Notes under the pieces: generated by a model
What the model saw: the letters and a program-made list of their open reading frames with translations, nothing else
What the model was told of the DNA's origin: nothing
Database searches by the model: none
NCBI RefSeq assembly: GCF_947172395.1
Contig: NC_069099.1
Location: 15,257,740-15,321,739 of the forward strand
Length of the DNA: 64,000 bases
From: Bicyclus anynana
Taxonomy: Eukaryota > Arthropoda > Insecta > Lepidoptera > Nymphalidae
Direction: 5' to 3'
Program-made: the position numbers and the translations under genes
In this document: positions 54,820-64,000 of the stretch, one piece after another
Numbering within the stretch: the stretch's first letter is position 1
How the letters are laid out: each line of letters opens with the position of its first letter

Positions 54820-55372
54820 ATTTCAGCAATAGCCGAGCATGTTCAAGCTTCGGGTACGATTCATTATATCCGTTTTGATAAGGCTTCTGTATTGGCGAGG
54901 GAAATGTTTCTAGTACCTCGTAAGATACGAGAAGCAATAGAAATTAGTCGTCACCCGAGTTTTAATCAGGATCATGGATGGATGCTGCCGACAGCGTGGA
55001 AACCGCTATTTCTTTCATTGTCACAAACAACAAACTTGGAACAAGATAGTGTTAGCTCGGTTTGCTTACAAGAAGACGAGTCTAATGAAAATGACATTAA
55101 TGAACCGTCAGAGAGTGTAACGGAACCTTCACTCCCTGCGAGAAAGGTTGAGTGGTGACTCAACCCCTCTCCCAGCGCGCGATGCGAGCGGCTGCGCGCC
55201 GCGCCGCTTTGCAGTTTGGATCGTGCCACGTTGCTCATAACTAAGGGCCCCGTATGGGTTCGAAACTAGTCGGGCATACTCCGACCTAATATCACGTGAA
55301 TTTTAGCCGTGTTTCATAATCAATTAATATGAATAACACTCACGATAGTTTAAATTCTAAAATGTAATAGAT
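54820..55372 (+). mobile_element. Penelope-like element, 3' end with GIY-YIG fragment
   Basis: From about 54830 the frame reads AIAEHVQASGTIHYIRFD, then REMFLVPRKIREAIEISRHP, FNQDHGWMLP and WKP, ending at 55158. This is the C-terminal half of the GIY-YIG nuclease domain typical of Penelope-like retroelements (AEH..., R.IREAIEI.., FN.D.G). The catalytic GIY and YIG strands are upstream and absent here. The 3' sequence 55210-55372 equals the inverted terminal repeat at 49525-49804. Confidence 0.75.
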
Positions 55373-56235
55373 CGGTTACGTCCCTATATAATCACCGCAA
55401 AAAGTGATCCGAATAATAGGCCACAACACTGAGCGCATACTTGCACAATTGTGCCTTTAATTCTATTATGTAATTTTGTATATATAGTTTTTACAATTCC
55501 TGAACACACAACTCGACATTGCAGAAGATTTAGGTATTATTTGTTTAACTAACGTTCGTCGTTGACCACAACTAACATTGAGTTGACTATAAATTTCCTC
55601 ATTTTTCATGCGCTAGTAACACATCTAACAGTATTTAACATCATTGGGTATACCTGGCTATCGCAGGCTCGTGGTCTAATAGAGCTTTCAATTAATTTGT
55701 CTTCTACATACTTTTGTTAAGGCTTTCTCATTTAATAAATGCAAAAAAAACCGTCACAAGACGCTGACGATAACAAGGTTATCCCAAAAGACACTTAATT
55801 TAAAGATCTGTCATTATCTGTGAAGATATAAATGAAAGCAGCGCGTGTTCGTGACATCATTGGGCGGACATTTTGAAACCAGGGGCGCGTAACTTTTTCA
55901 TTATTAACGTATTTTTTCAATACAAAAAAATGCAAATTTTCTTCGGGAATTAATATTAAGAAAAGAATCAACTTGGTTGAAGGATTTTGAAAGTAATATT
56001 CATGTAATTAGATAATACAATGTGGTATTGTTTGGTAGCGGTTCAATAGTTAGCATGCGGCTTTGTGTCATATTATTAGGTTGTTATAGACAAGGGTTCT
56101 ATGAATTATTTATTTTTCTTTATCATTATCAGCGTTAAGGGCCCATTACAGGGCTACCTTCTTATTGGAGAGGAGATATGGAGCTTAGTGTGATATTAAA
56201 CCTTCATAGGGTCTTTAAAATTACTGACGTAAACG
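55373..56235. other. Unassigned sequence
   Basis: A stretch at 55806-55900 (TCTGTCATTATCTGTGAAG, GATATAAATGAAAGC) resembles 59655-59740. A SINE-D scrap is at 56120-56185. No supported gene. Confidence 0.35.
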
Positions 56236-56239
56236 GATT

Positions 56240-56566
56240 TCGAGTCAAATTTGACCTAGTGCTGTATTTCTGTCTGTTAACTTTTCACTTGTAAACGGCT
56301 AAACCGATCAAGATGAATTTTGGCATAATGGTAAATGGGACTTTGAAGCAAAACATAGGGTACATGACTCTAAAATAGAAGAGGGTGAAATAGGGGTTAA
56401 AGGTTTATATGGCGAGTCCTTCATTTTTAGAGTTACAGTTTTAAAAATTTGTTCATAAATTAATTGTGTTTCAAGGATTTTTAAAATTAAACCCTTAAAG
56501 TGGTGAAATAGGGGTTTCAAAGTTTACATTGATTTTCACGCGGAGGAAGTCGCGGGCGTCCGCTAG
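56240..56566 (+). mobile_element. Helitron-like element, long subfamily
   Basis: Ends CACGCGGAGGAAGTCGCGGG then CGTCCGCTAG and T. The body (GTAAACGGCTAAACCGATCAAG, GTGAAATAGGGGTT twice) differs from A-C. The 5' edge is unclear. Confidence 0.6.
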
Positions 56567-56569
56567 TAA

Positions 56570-57190
56570 ATACACAAGATGACACTGTAGATAAATGTGC
56601 AGTTTTTCTGATGATTAATGTTTAAACATCAAACTTGGCATATAAAGTCCTTGTGAGAAACTTCTATATAATACGAATATCGTTTGAAAGATGGATGACG
56701 GCGGCTTAAAACTGTCGCACCATAACTTCAAGTTATAAATGAATGTAGCTTAATAAATTGGTGACAAGTAGATGGGTATTTTATACCAAGACTAAGTTAT
56801 TAAAATCTTAAAGCTATTTTGAAAATGTTGACAACACAAGACTTTTGAAACTCAGTATTCAATAAAGTTAATTGAATGAACTCAGTATGAGTCAGCCGTC
56901 TTGCAATGTTGCAGCGGCAAATATAAAATAGTTTGTGTTGTTATTTTATTATGATATTAGTTTCGGTCGGAGACATTCATGTCACGAATTCCAGGGGAAG
57001 GAAACCATTTTTAATTACATGTTTTTCTATCAAACCGTTTGCGTCTTCTTAGCGTCAAGTTTTTGACCACCGATCTCACCTTAAGTAACTTGAAAAAGGT
57101 ATATTTTATACAAACGATAATTTATGATATTTTTTCCTATGTACTGTTTACATCGGTCGGTCGGTACATTTTATCGGCGAAGGATAATTC
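56570..57190. other. Unassigned sequence
   Basis: No supported gene or shared repeat. Confidence 0.3.
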
Positions 57191-57193
57191 TAG

Positions 57194-57322
57194 GATTCTC
57201 TGCGTGTGTGAAGTCTGCCAATCCGCATTGGGCCAGCGTGGTGGACTATCGGCCTAACCCCTCTCATTCTGAGAGGAGACGCGAGCTCAGCAGTGAGCTG
57301 AATATGGGTTGATGACGACGAC
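57194..57322 (+). mobile_element. SINE family 2, 3' part
   Basis: Starts at TAGGATTCTCTGCGTGTGTG, includes AATCCGCATTGGGCCAGCG, and ends GGGTTGATGACGACGAC. 5'-truncated by about 180 bp. Confidence 0.8.
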
Positions 57323-57455
57323 TGTTTACATATTATGTGTAACTCATGCTATAATTCATTAATGATAATAACCTGTTCCAGTGAAAGTCCATAATAAAAC
57401 AAAGTAGTTTTTTTTTAATTTCATGTTGAGTAAAGCTTAATGATCAGAATCTGTA

Positions 57456-57815
57456 CATAGTGGCAGTTTTCATACTGTGACGATCACGTAACCGTAAACA
57501 CAAATGTCTAAGGAATTGAAACAGCGCCATATAGTGGCACTACTGCGCAACTGTTTCAATTCCTTACGAATTGACAACTCCCCTGGCCATCGGATTTGAC
57601 CCAAACCCAAACCCCTAGGCTGAAACCCCGGGAGGGGTTGGAAGAAAACATCAGGGGAGCAAGGTATCCCGCAACAAGTCCGGGCAAGGAGGCACTGCCT
57701 CGAGTCCGTACACCCGTCCCGTTCACACGGGTTAGAGAAGACCAACACGTCGTCGAATTTACATTTACGATTACGCGATAGTCACAGTATGAAAACATTG
57801 AAAACTGCCACTAGG
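57456..57815. mobile_element. MITE 'M2' relative with GC-rich insert
   Basis: Left arm (ATAGTGGCAGTTTTCATACTG) and inner pair GGAATTGAAACAG/CTGTTTCAATTCC match 28361-28532. The right arm (GATTACGCGATAGTCACAG, CTGCCACTAGG) closes the element. Between 57573 and about 57750 lies a GC-rich stretch absent from the 172-bp copy. Confidence 0.7.
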
Positions 57816-57819
57816 AACA

Positions 57820-58190
57820 AAGCTCTTTGTCTGTGTGTGTAATTTCCGTAGACTCGGTAATGGACCCGCAGCGACGTCATCAGGGACTTAAAGCGAGCCC
57901 ATATACATCTGATAAGGATTTCTTTACTAAGACGCGGACCACCGCTAAGAGGGCCGTTCAGAAAGAGTGTTTTAGCCTGATGTTCGCTCCATTTTGACGC
58001 TTGTATTTTTATTTTCTTGTCAATAGCAACAGTCGGTATATTTACAACCGGTAGTCATGGTCATGAGCGTGTATTTGTCTTGTATTAGTGGTATAGACTG
58101 TATCCGGCTGTTACAATATTAATAACATCCGGCTGTCATTTTTAGAATGTTTGCATGTTAACAGTCAATATACCTGTTCTATTACAGTTA
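57820..58190. other. Unassigned sequence
   Basis: No supported gene or shared repeat. Confidence 0.3.
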
Positions 58191-58195
58191 TTATA

Positions 58196-58377
58196 CTATA
58201 TACTAATTTTATAAAAATGTAAAGTTTGTAAGGTTTTAAGCGGTAATTTCTAGATCTACTGAACCGATTTTGAAAATTCATTCACCAATAGCTACGTTAA
58301 TTATGAGTGTCATAGGCTATATTTTATTTTTGAACGGACACCTTAACTAAGCGGCTAAAACCGCGTGCATCTGCTAG
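58196..58377 (+). mobile_element. Helitron, subfamily C
   Basis: CTATATACTAATTTTATAAA start, CTACTGAACCGATTTTGAAAA, GCGGCTAAAACCGCG hairpin and a CTGCTAG end followed by T. Confidence 0.7.
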
Positions 58378-58697
58378 TAAATAAGTAACGTTATCTCACG
58401 TGTTGTTAACGCGTTAGAATATAAATTGCTGTAGTAAAATTTACCTACTCGTCTTGTCTTTGCAGAATATCAAGAAAGGTTATCACTGACTCGAAATTAT
58501 GCAAAGCAGATGTTACAGTTAGAGCCATGAGTAAACTTATCACGCGCCGTCGTCTCCTCAACTATTAAGAATTTAATATACGGCGTCCTTCATTTCGCTT
58601 GTCATACTTTCGAAGGGTATGCTATTGAAGTAACTTCTTTTCTTTGGTAATTTCTTTGACCCTTTGTCCCAATATTTTAAAAGTTTTGATTGCAATA

Positions 58698-58894
58698 CTA
58701 GCTGACGCCGCGCGGTTTTACCCGCGTGGTTTCTTTTCCCGTAAGATTACGGGGATAATATATAGCCTTCCCCGATAAATGGGTTATCTAACACCGAAAG
58801 ATTTTTTCAAATTGGACCAATAGTTCCTGAGATTAGCGCGTTCAATCAATCCAACAAACAAACAAACTCTTCGGCTTTATAATATTAGTATAGA
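58698..58894 (-). mobile_element. Helitron, subfamily A, full length
   Basis: A|CTAG at the left and GA|T at the right edges. Hairpin GCGCGGTTTTACCCGCG, AACAAACAAACAAAC tract. Confidence 0.88.
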
Positions 58895-58913
58895 TTTCAT
58901 TTTGTTTGCCTTT

Positions 58914-58980
58914 TTTAACCCCCACAAAGAAGGGTGTAATACGTTTGACTGGTTTATTTGTCTGTAACACTGCAATACAT
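58914..58980 (-). repeat. Dispersed repeat end
   Basis: TTTTTTAACCCCCAC..GGGTGTAATACG is the inverted end of the repeat at 25581. Confidence 0.45.
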
Positions 58981-59034
58981 AAAAGGGTGCATAAATGTTC
59001 TTTGTCTTTAATCACCATGACTATCACTTTATTT

Positions 59035-59130
59035 TAACAACCCACGAAGTCAGGCCTCTGTGTAGGAGAGGAGATGGAGCTTAGACCCACCACGTTACTC
59101 CAATGCGGCTTGGTGGGTTAAGGTTAATTA
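59035..59130 (+). repeat. SINE-D fragment
   Basis: AGGAGAGGAGATGGAGC, AGACCCACCACGTTACTCC and AATGCGGCTTGGTGGGTTA. Confidence 0.55.
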
Positions 59131-59264
59131 TGATGATTATGTTTGACTATTTAACGATCAGTATCGTATAAGACAATATTGCATTGGTTGGTACTTTGTA
59201 ATATTTTACAATTGTTAGGACTCGATTATTATTATTATTACCAACTTTCTAATCCAAATATATA

Positions 59265-59373
59265 AAAGCGCTTGACGTACAAAGGTTGTAAATTTGGCAG
59301 GGAGGTAGTTTATAGATAGTAAACATCCGCTAAAAATTATGTGAGAGCGGCTGTAGTCGCGTGCGTCCACTAG
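59265..59373 (+). mobile_element. Helitron-like, subfamily E
   Basis: CGCTTGACGTACAAAGG, GCAGGGAGGTAGTTTATAG, end CGTCCACTAG. Shorter relative of 33180. Confidence 0.5.
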
Positions 59374-59379
59374 CTCACA

Positions 59380-60705
59380 GTAAGATTGAATTTAATAAAA
59401 TCGTACCTGGGAACTTTCAAGTAGTTATAAAAAAAGGGATAGTTAATTTTTAATAGATTGTAAAATTTTCTAACCATTAGTTCACATCACAAAACCAATG
59501 TTCTATATAAGACTTTAAAGAAGATTTCACACCGCCAATAATATATCTTCCACTCCCGAACTAAATCTTTTCACCGCATCGAATCAATAACAAATGGTAG
59601 GGGTAATAAAAATATCTCCTGAAAAATATTTCAAAACGACTCCAACTTTAGAGCTGTCGTTATCTATAAGGATATAAATGAACGGACCACATGTTGGCGA
59701 CAACTTCGGACGACCATTTTTTAGTCAGGGGTTTGAAACATTTGAAATCAGTGCCACAGTTTTCTAATAAACTTGTTTTAATGAGTTGACTACATTGTTC
59801 CACTTTCATGTTTTAATTCTTTCTTTATTTCATCATATTTTTTATACTCTTCACGTATTATATTGTATCTCTTCGTAGTAAATAGGCTTGTGAAAAATTA
59901 AGACAGCTCAAGTTTCGTAAAATTTAATTCTCATATTGTAAAAAAATCTATGTACTTGCAGATTAAAGGTCCCAAACGATTTGCTTATGCTCAGAAGACC
60001 ATACTTACAATAAGTTATGACGAAGTAGTAACCAGTGCCATAGAATATGATTAGTTCATATACTCGAAGATTTGAAAGTGATCCACGACTTAGCGCACTC
60101 TGTCTCTCGTCTACTGAATAAATTCCATATGCTGTCGATGAATTATTGTTTCTGAATATATGACTGACAAATAGGCCGGCTCTACGTCGAATCCCGTGAG
60201 CCATTTACCGGGATAAGGCCAACGTTATATCACATTACGTATGTAACGTTTGGTAAATTTATATCCAATTTGCTAACTCCCCCGGCCCGTCATACGACCC
60301 GTGAATTAGGAATGATGGTAGATAAAACACGTATTTTGAATAAGAATATATTTACGGTCTTACGAGATACGTGTAGTAAGTGTGTATTATGTTACGGTAA
60401 AAATTATATATCAAACGTACGTGTACCTACCTGTACCGGTCGGATTGTAAATATTATTTTTGTAAGCTATACTAATTATAAGCCACGTAAGCCAGCATAA
60501 CAAGGAAATACTGTCATGGTACGACTTAAAGCAAAATTACCTTACTATAATACTGTCAAATGTTGACTGTGTAAGTATTCTACATACATTATTATATAAA
60601 GGCGATATTTCTGTGGCCTTATTATTTTATATAAGGTCTTTGTCATATATATAAAAATATTATTACCATAGTCCAATAATTTTAATTCAATTACCTACTA
60701 TTTTT
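59380..60705. other. Unassigned sequence
   Basis: A short minus frame at 59908-60204 and a plus frame at 60270-60500 have no recognisable family. No splice-supported exon was seen. Confidence 0.3.
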
Positions 60706-60709
60706 TTAA

Positions 60710-60928
60710 TCACACTAATATTAAAAAGGCGAAAGTTTGTGTGTAAGTGTGTAAGTATGTTTGTTCCTCTTTTACGCTGCGACTTTTGAAGCGATTTAGC
60801 TGAAATTTGGAATGGAAATAGATTTTACTCTGGATTACCACATAGGTTGATCCCGGAAAAATCCATGGTTCCCGCGGGATTTGTGATAAGCTGAATTCTA
60901 CCCGGACGAAGTTGCGGGCGTCTGCTAG
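60710..60928 (+). mobile_element. Helitron, subfamily B, full length
   Basis: A|TCACACTAATATTAAAAAGG at the left, GCGTCTGCTAG|T at the right. AGCGATTTAGCTGAAATTTGG inside. Hairpin CCGGACGAAGTTGCGGG is weakened. Confidence 0.88.
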
Positions 60929-61299
60929 TATATAAATAAATTTAATTTTAAAATCAAAAGACTCAGATGTATAAAGTAAAGTAAAGTAGAAGTGAAACTC
61001 AGAGATGTAAAAAATTAACAAAATTGAAATTTCAACGCTCATAAACGAACCAACGGTTTACGGCCACTGAATCAATTTAATAAAAATTGGCCAGAGCAAT
61101 TTAAACGAAACGAAATCAACTAAAAGCTTTGGAACATTTTTGGCAAGCACAAACCATACAGAGATATCTAAGGATTTAAGATAAAGTATTACCCTGTCAT
61201 TGCTTATCTGAATTTCATTTTTATAAACGGAAATACAGAAATTGTTTAAAATCGACGTTGTTATAGTCTACTTTACATAATATATTATATTATAAAATA

Positions 61300-61420
61300 C
61301 TAGCAGACGCCCGTGAAATTTTCATTTTCCCGAATCATGGATTTTGCCGAGATAAAAAGTAGCCTATGTTCTGCTCCAAGGTCCCTTTTATCACTTATAC
61401 TAAAATTCATCTAAATAGGT
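61300..61420 (-). mobile_element. Helitron subfamily B fragment
   Basis: ACTAGCAGACGCCCGTG, then TTTTGCCGAGATAAAAAGTAGCC. The rest is missing. Confidence 0.5.
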
Positions 61421-61424
61421 TTTG

Positions 61425-62460
61425 ATTGGAAAAGGTACCTTAACTTACTGAAATATTTAGTACTCGCCGGTTATATTGCTCGGTAATCATTAAAAAGCGA
61501 GTTGCCAGCTATTGAGTTTTCTTTTTATTGTGTTTTTGAAGTTTATCTTTTTTTAACCCTTTTTGTTTATTTGTTAATTCTATGTAATAGTTGATTGGAC
61601 AAGCAGAATATCTCACTAGATTTGACAAAAGAGGACAGGGACCCTCTTAGTGAGGGGGGGGAAGACCCTGCTTAAATCACAATAAAATTACCTAATGCTA
61701 GTCACTCACCATCCGATAGGTCCTGCAGCGCTAAGATCAGGACATCCGATGAAATCTTTAACATTATCCAACATTTATCAGAAGGTATTTATGAAACAGG
61801 CGTTTAATTTAACTATCTAAATATTTTATCTTAATAAATATTATGTTTTAAATGAATATGACTACTTTTGATTTAAAGATAAAAAAATACGTATTCATAA
61901 ATTTGAAATCCGCTCAAATAACTAAAAAGCTTAAGTCGACCACTGAACAATAAAGAGGCTAAAGACAACAATTTTCCAAGCAATATAACCCTGTACAATG
62001 AGAGCCAGGTGCCGCAAACAATTGGTGCAAAAGTCATTAGCGGTACAATACAATGATTTATAGTTTATTGTTCTATTCACTTTCGAAATCTATTTCCCCA
62101 CTTTCACTCACTTGAAGGCTGTTGTGTCACTGTTATTATTCCGGATGATTTCCCTCGTCGCGAATGATTAATTTTGTTTGGAAACTCCGGGGAAATTATT
62201 TATTACTATGGTTTGCCTTTTATTGTTTTGTCAGTGAAATTGATTTTTTATTGCGACAGGTGATTCTTTTATGGAGACGATTGGGGTTTACGAGCCCTGA
62301 CTTAAACGGGTTACGGTGTCCTTTGAAATGTGATTAGTGTTGTGTCAAATAGAACAAAATCTTTTTACGGAAACTGCCTCGTTTGTTTATTGATTATGTT
62401 ATGCTATGACTTCGAGACGTGAATGTGTGGGTTCGAGGGTTGGGTTATGAAATATTAAGG
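61425..62460. other. Unassigned sequence
   Basis: About 1 kb with no supported gene or shared repeat. Confidence 0.35.
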
Positions 62461-62464
62461 TTTT

Positions 62465-62545
62465 TGTTCTGGAGTTACTCTTTAACGCCGCTACTACTGA
62501 AGCGATTTAGCTGAAACTTTAAATAGAAAAAGATTTTACTCTGGA
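62465..62545 (+). mobile_element. Helitron subfamily B piece, cut by another Helitron
   Basis: GTTACTCTTTAACGCCGC, AGCGATTTAGCTGAAAC and ATTTTACTCTGGA. It stops exactly where the CTAG terminus of the next element begins. Confidence 0.6.
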
Positions 62546-63090
62546 CTAGCGGACGCCCGCGACTTCGTCCGCGTTAATTTCGATATCAACTTTACTACTA
62601 CCCCTACCCTACCCCTACCCTACCCTACCCCTACCCTACCCTACCCCTACTCTACCACTACCCCAACCCTACCCAACCCCTGCATCTACTCTACCCTTAC
62701 CCTACCCTACCCTACCCATACCCCACCCTACCCCTACCCTACCCCAAACCTACCCCTACCCTACCCCTACCTTACCTACACCCTACCCCCATCCTACCCC
62801 TACCCTCCCCGTACCCTATACCTTTCCTACCCCTATCCCACCCGTACCAATATCTCACGCCTACCACTTCCCTATCCTACACGTACCTCTACCCTACCAC
62901 TACCCTACCTCTACCCCTACCCTACCACTACCCTAAACCCGGCCCTAAACCTACCCTACCCCTACACTACCCCTACGCTTCCCTATCCGTACCCTACCCT
63001 ACCCTGTAAGTTCTCTATCTTACTACTACCCTTAGCAAAATAGGTCCAGTCCTTCGAGAGTGGTGGTATGACCAAGATAAATAGAGACTT
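62546..63090 (-). mobile_element. Helitron with expanded minisatellite
   Basis: CTAGCGGACGCCCGCGACTT then CGTCCGCG, the same terminus and hairpin as 15816-16166, followed by a long repeat array. The far (TC) edge is not clear and merges with the next Helitron. Confidence 0.7.
62599..63006. repeat. C/T-ACCC minisatellite, ~408 bp
   Basis: Irregular CCCTAC and CCCCTAC units, with variants such as CCCATAC and CCCAAC, strongly strand-biased: almost no G on the plus strand. It is not the insect telomere repeat (TTAGG)n. Confidence 0.9.
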
Positions 63091-63281
63091 CTATGCTAAT
63101 AATATAAAGAGGTAAAGTTAGTGTGATTGTAGGAGGTAATCTCTGGATCTACTGGACCAATTTGGAAAATTGTTTTACCAATAGAAAGCTACGTTATTTG
63201 CGAGTGTCATAGGCTATGTTTGATCCAAATATTCACACGGGAACGGGAACTACGTAAATGAAAGCGCCGGGCGTCTTTTAG
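63091..63281 (+). mobile_element. Helitron, subfamily C
   Basis: TCTATGCTAATAATATAAAG, CTACTGGACCAATTTGG, GAGTGTCATAGGCTATG and an altered TTAG end. Confidence 0.65.
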
Positions 63282-63284
63282 AAA

Positions 63285-63645
63285 TTTTGTATTATCTCCG
63301 AAACTATTTAAGTTATTAACATACTGTAAAGGGCAAATCTTATCTCCATAATATCCTTGTGATTATTAAATAGTTTATTTTAATAAGGATTAAAGTTTAG
63401 TTGCATAAATAATGAAGTAAACCTAAGTATATAAAATTAATAATTTTTAAAACACAAAAGGTACTATATCTGCTAATATATAGAAGATAGATATATGGTG
63501 TCGCGGACTTTTTTGTAGAACTTTTAAAGATACATAAAGTCTCCATACATTAATTTCAATTTTACACAATAGTTAAGGCAGCGCATGCGAATAAGTCTGT
63601 TTTAGAGGATTTTCAGTCTGACCTGTATGACAAAACTGTGATAAC
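63285..63645. other. Unassigned sequence
   Basis: No supported gene or shared repeat. Confidence 0.3.
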
Positions 63646-63649
63646 TCGG

Positions 63650-63823
63650 CTAATATATATGATACCAATATAAAATATAGCCTATAGCACTCCCCGATAA
63701 TGTAGCATTCTACTGGTGAAAGAATTTTTAAAATCGGACCAGTAGTTCCGAAGATTACCCCATTTAGAAAATGTGACAAACTTACAAACTTACAAACTTT
63801 ACCTCTTTATAATATTAGTATAG
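63650..63823 (-). mobile_element. Helitron subfamily C fragment
   Basis: ATATAGCCTATAGCACTCC, AAATCGGACCAGTAGTTCC and the TC side TTATAATATTAGTATAGAG. Confidence 0.65.
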
Positions 63824-63955
63824 AGTATAGATTAACACAGGCTACTTTTTATCCCGATAAAAATCATGATTTCCCGAGATTTGCGGACACTGATGATTTT
63901 GATGATAAGAATGTTTGTTAAATTCCACGCGAACGAAGTCGCGGGTGTCCGCTAG
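63824..63955 (+). mobile_element. Helitron subfamily B, 3' part
   Basis: ATTAACACAGGCTACTTTTT, ACGCGAACGAAGTCGCGGG hairpin and GTGTCCGCTAG followed by T. Confidence 0.65.
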
Positions 63956-64000
63956 TAGATTGATATTGATGATGATGATAGCAAATTTTATGACTATATT

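Noticed and set aside
54972..55238. A minus-strand gene opposite the Penelope-like end
   Set aside because: Shadow of the GIY-YIG frame on the other strand.
57470..57798. Small genes on either strand in the GC-rich insert
   Set aside because: Several frames are open on both strands at once, as expected in GC-rich DNA; no start context or family supports any of them.
62599..63006. Interstitial telomere repeat
   Set aside because: Units are CCCTAC/CCCCTAC, not the insect CCTAA/TTAGG, and the array sits inside a Helitron.

Overview
The window looks like nuclear DNA of a moth or butterfly (Lepidoptera). It is AT-rich, has no compact gene array or operon, and is built mostly from transposable elements of lepidopteran type. 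These are short Helitrons with (CAAA)n stretches (Lep1-like), several tRNA-headed SINEs, RTE-type and CR1/Jockey-type LINE remnants, a Penelope-like element end, and foldback or TIR MITEs. I cannot name the species or family from sequence alone.

Layout. Positions 1-7,200 hold scattered SINE, RTE and hAT-type remnants. A nearly complete non-LTR retrotransposon lies on the minus strand at about 7,711-12,475. Its ORF1 (PHD-type zinc finger, coiled coil, RNA-binding region) is intact; its ORF2 (endonuclease plus reverse transcriptase) is broken by at least one single-base frameshift. A tRNA-like A-box/B-box segment lies just upstream of ORF1.

The only host gene I can support is on the minus strand at 15,331-17,848. 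A signal-peptide exon (coding part 17,750-17,807) splices in phase with a 380-bp exon (15,331-15,710) that starts an immunoglobulin domain like that of the neuronal Dpr surface proteins. Later exons are not visible and would lie beyond further introns. The signal-peptide exon and about 185 bp of following intron are repeated in tandem. Two further, decayed exon copies lie in the intron, and a roughly 520-bp MITE has inserted between copies.

Positions 18,000-64,000 are a graveyard of mobile elements. Helitron ends fit A|TC...CTAG|T at several sites. There are about ten copies of one SINE with a TGATGA-rich tail, and about a dozen full or partial copies of a second SINE (head GCCTCCGTGGCGCAGTGG). 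RTE 3' ends, LINE 3' ends, a Penelope GIY-YIG fragment (54,820-55,372) and a ~400-bp C/T-ACCC minisatellite inside a Helitron (62,599-63,006) complete the picture. Many insertions are nested, so relative ages can be read.

The most unusual signals are: the tandem signal-peptide exon copies; short local inverted duplications inside known repeats, where comparison with intact copies points to template switching; a MITE that has gained a GC-rich internal segment; and the tRNA-like leader of the LINE. I see no CRISPR array, no canonical tRNA or rRNA gene, and no clear new multi-gene system. Coordinates of degenerate repeats are approximate.
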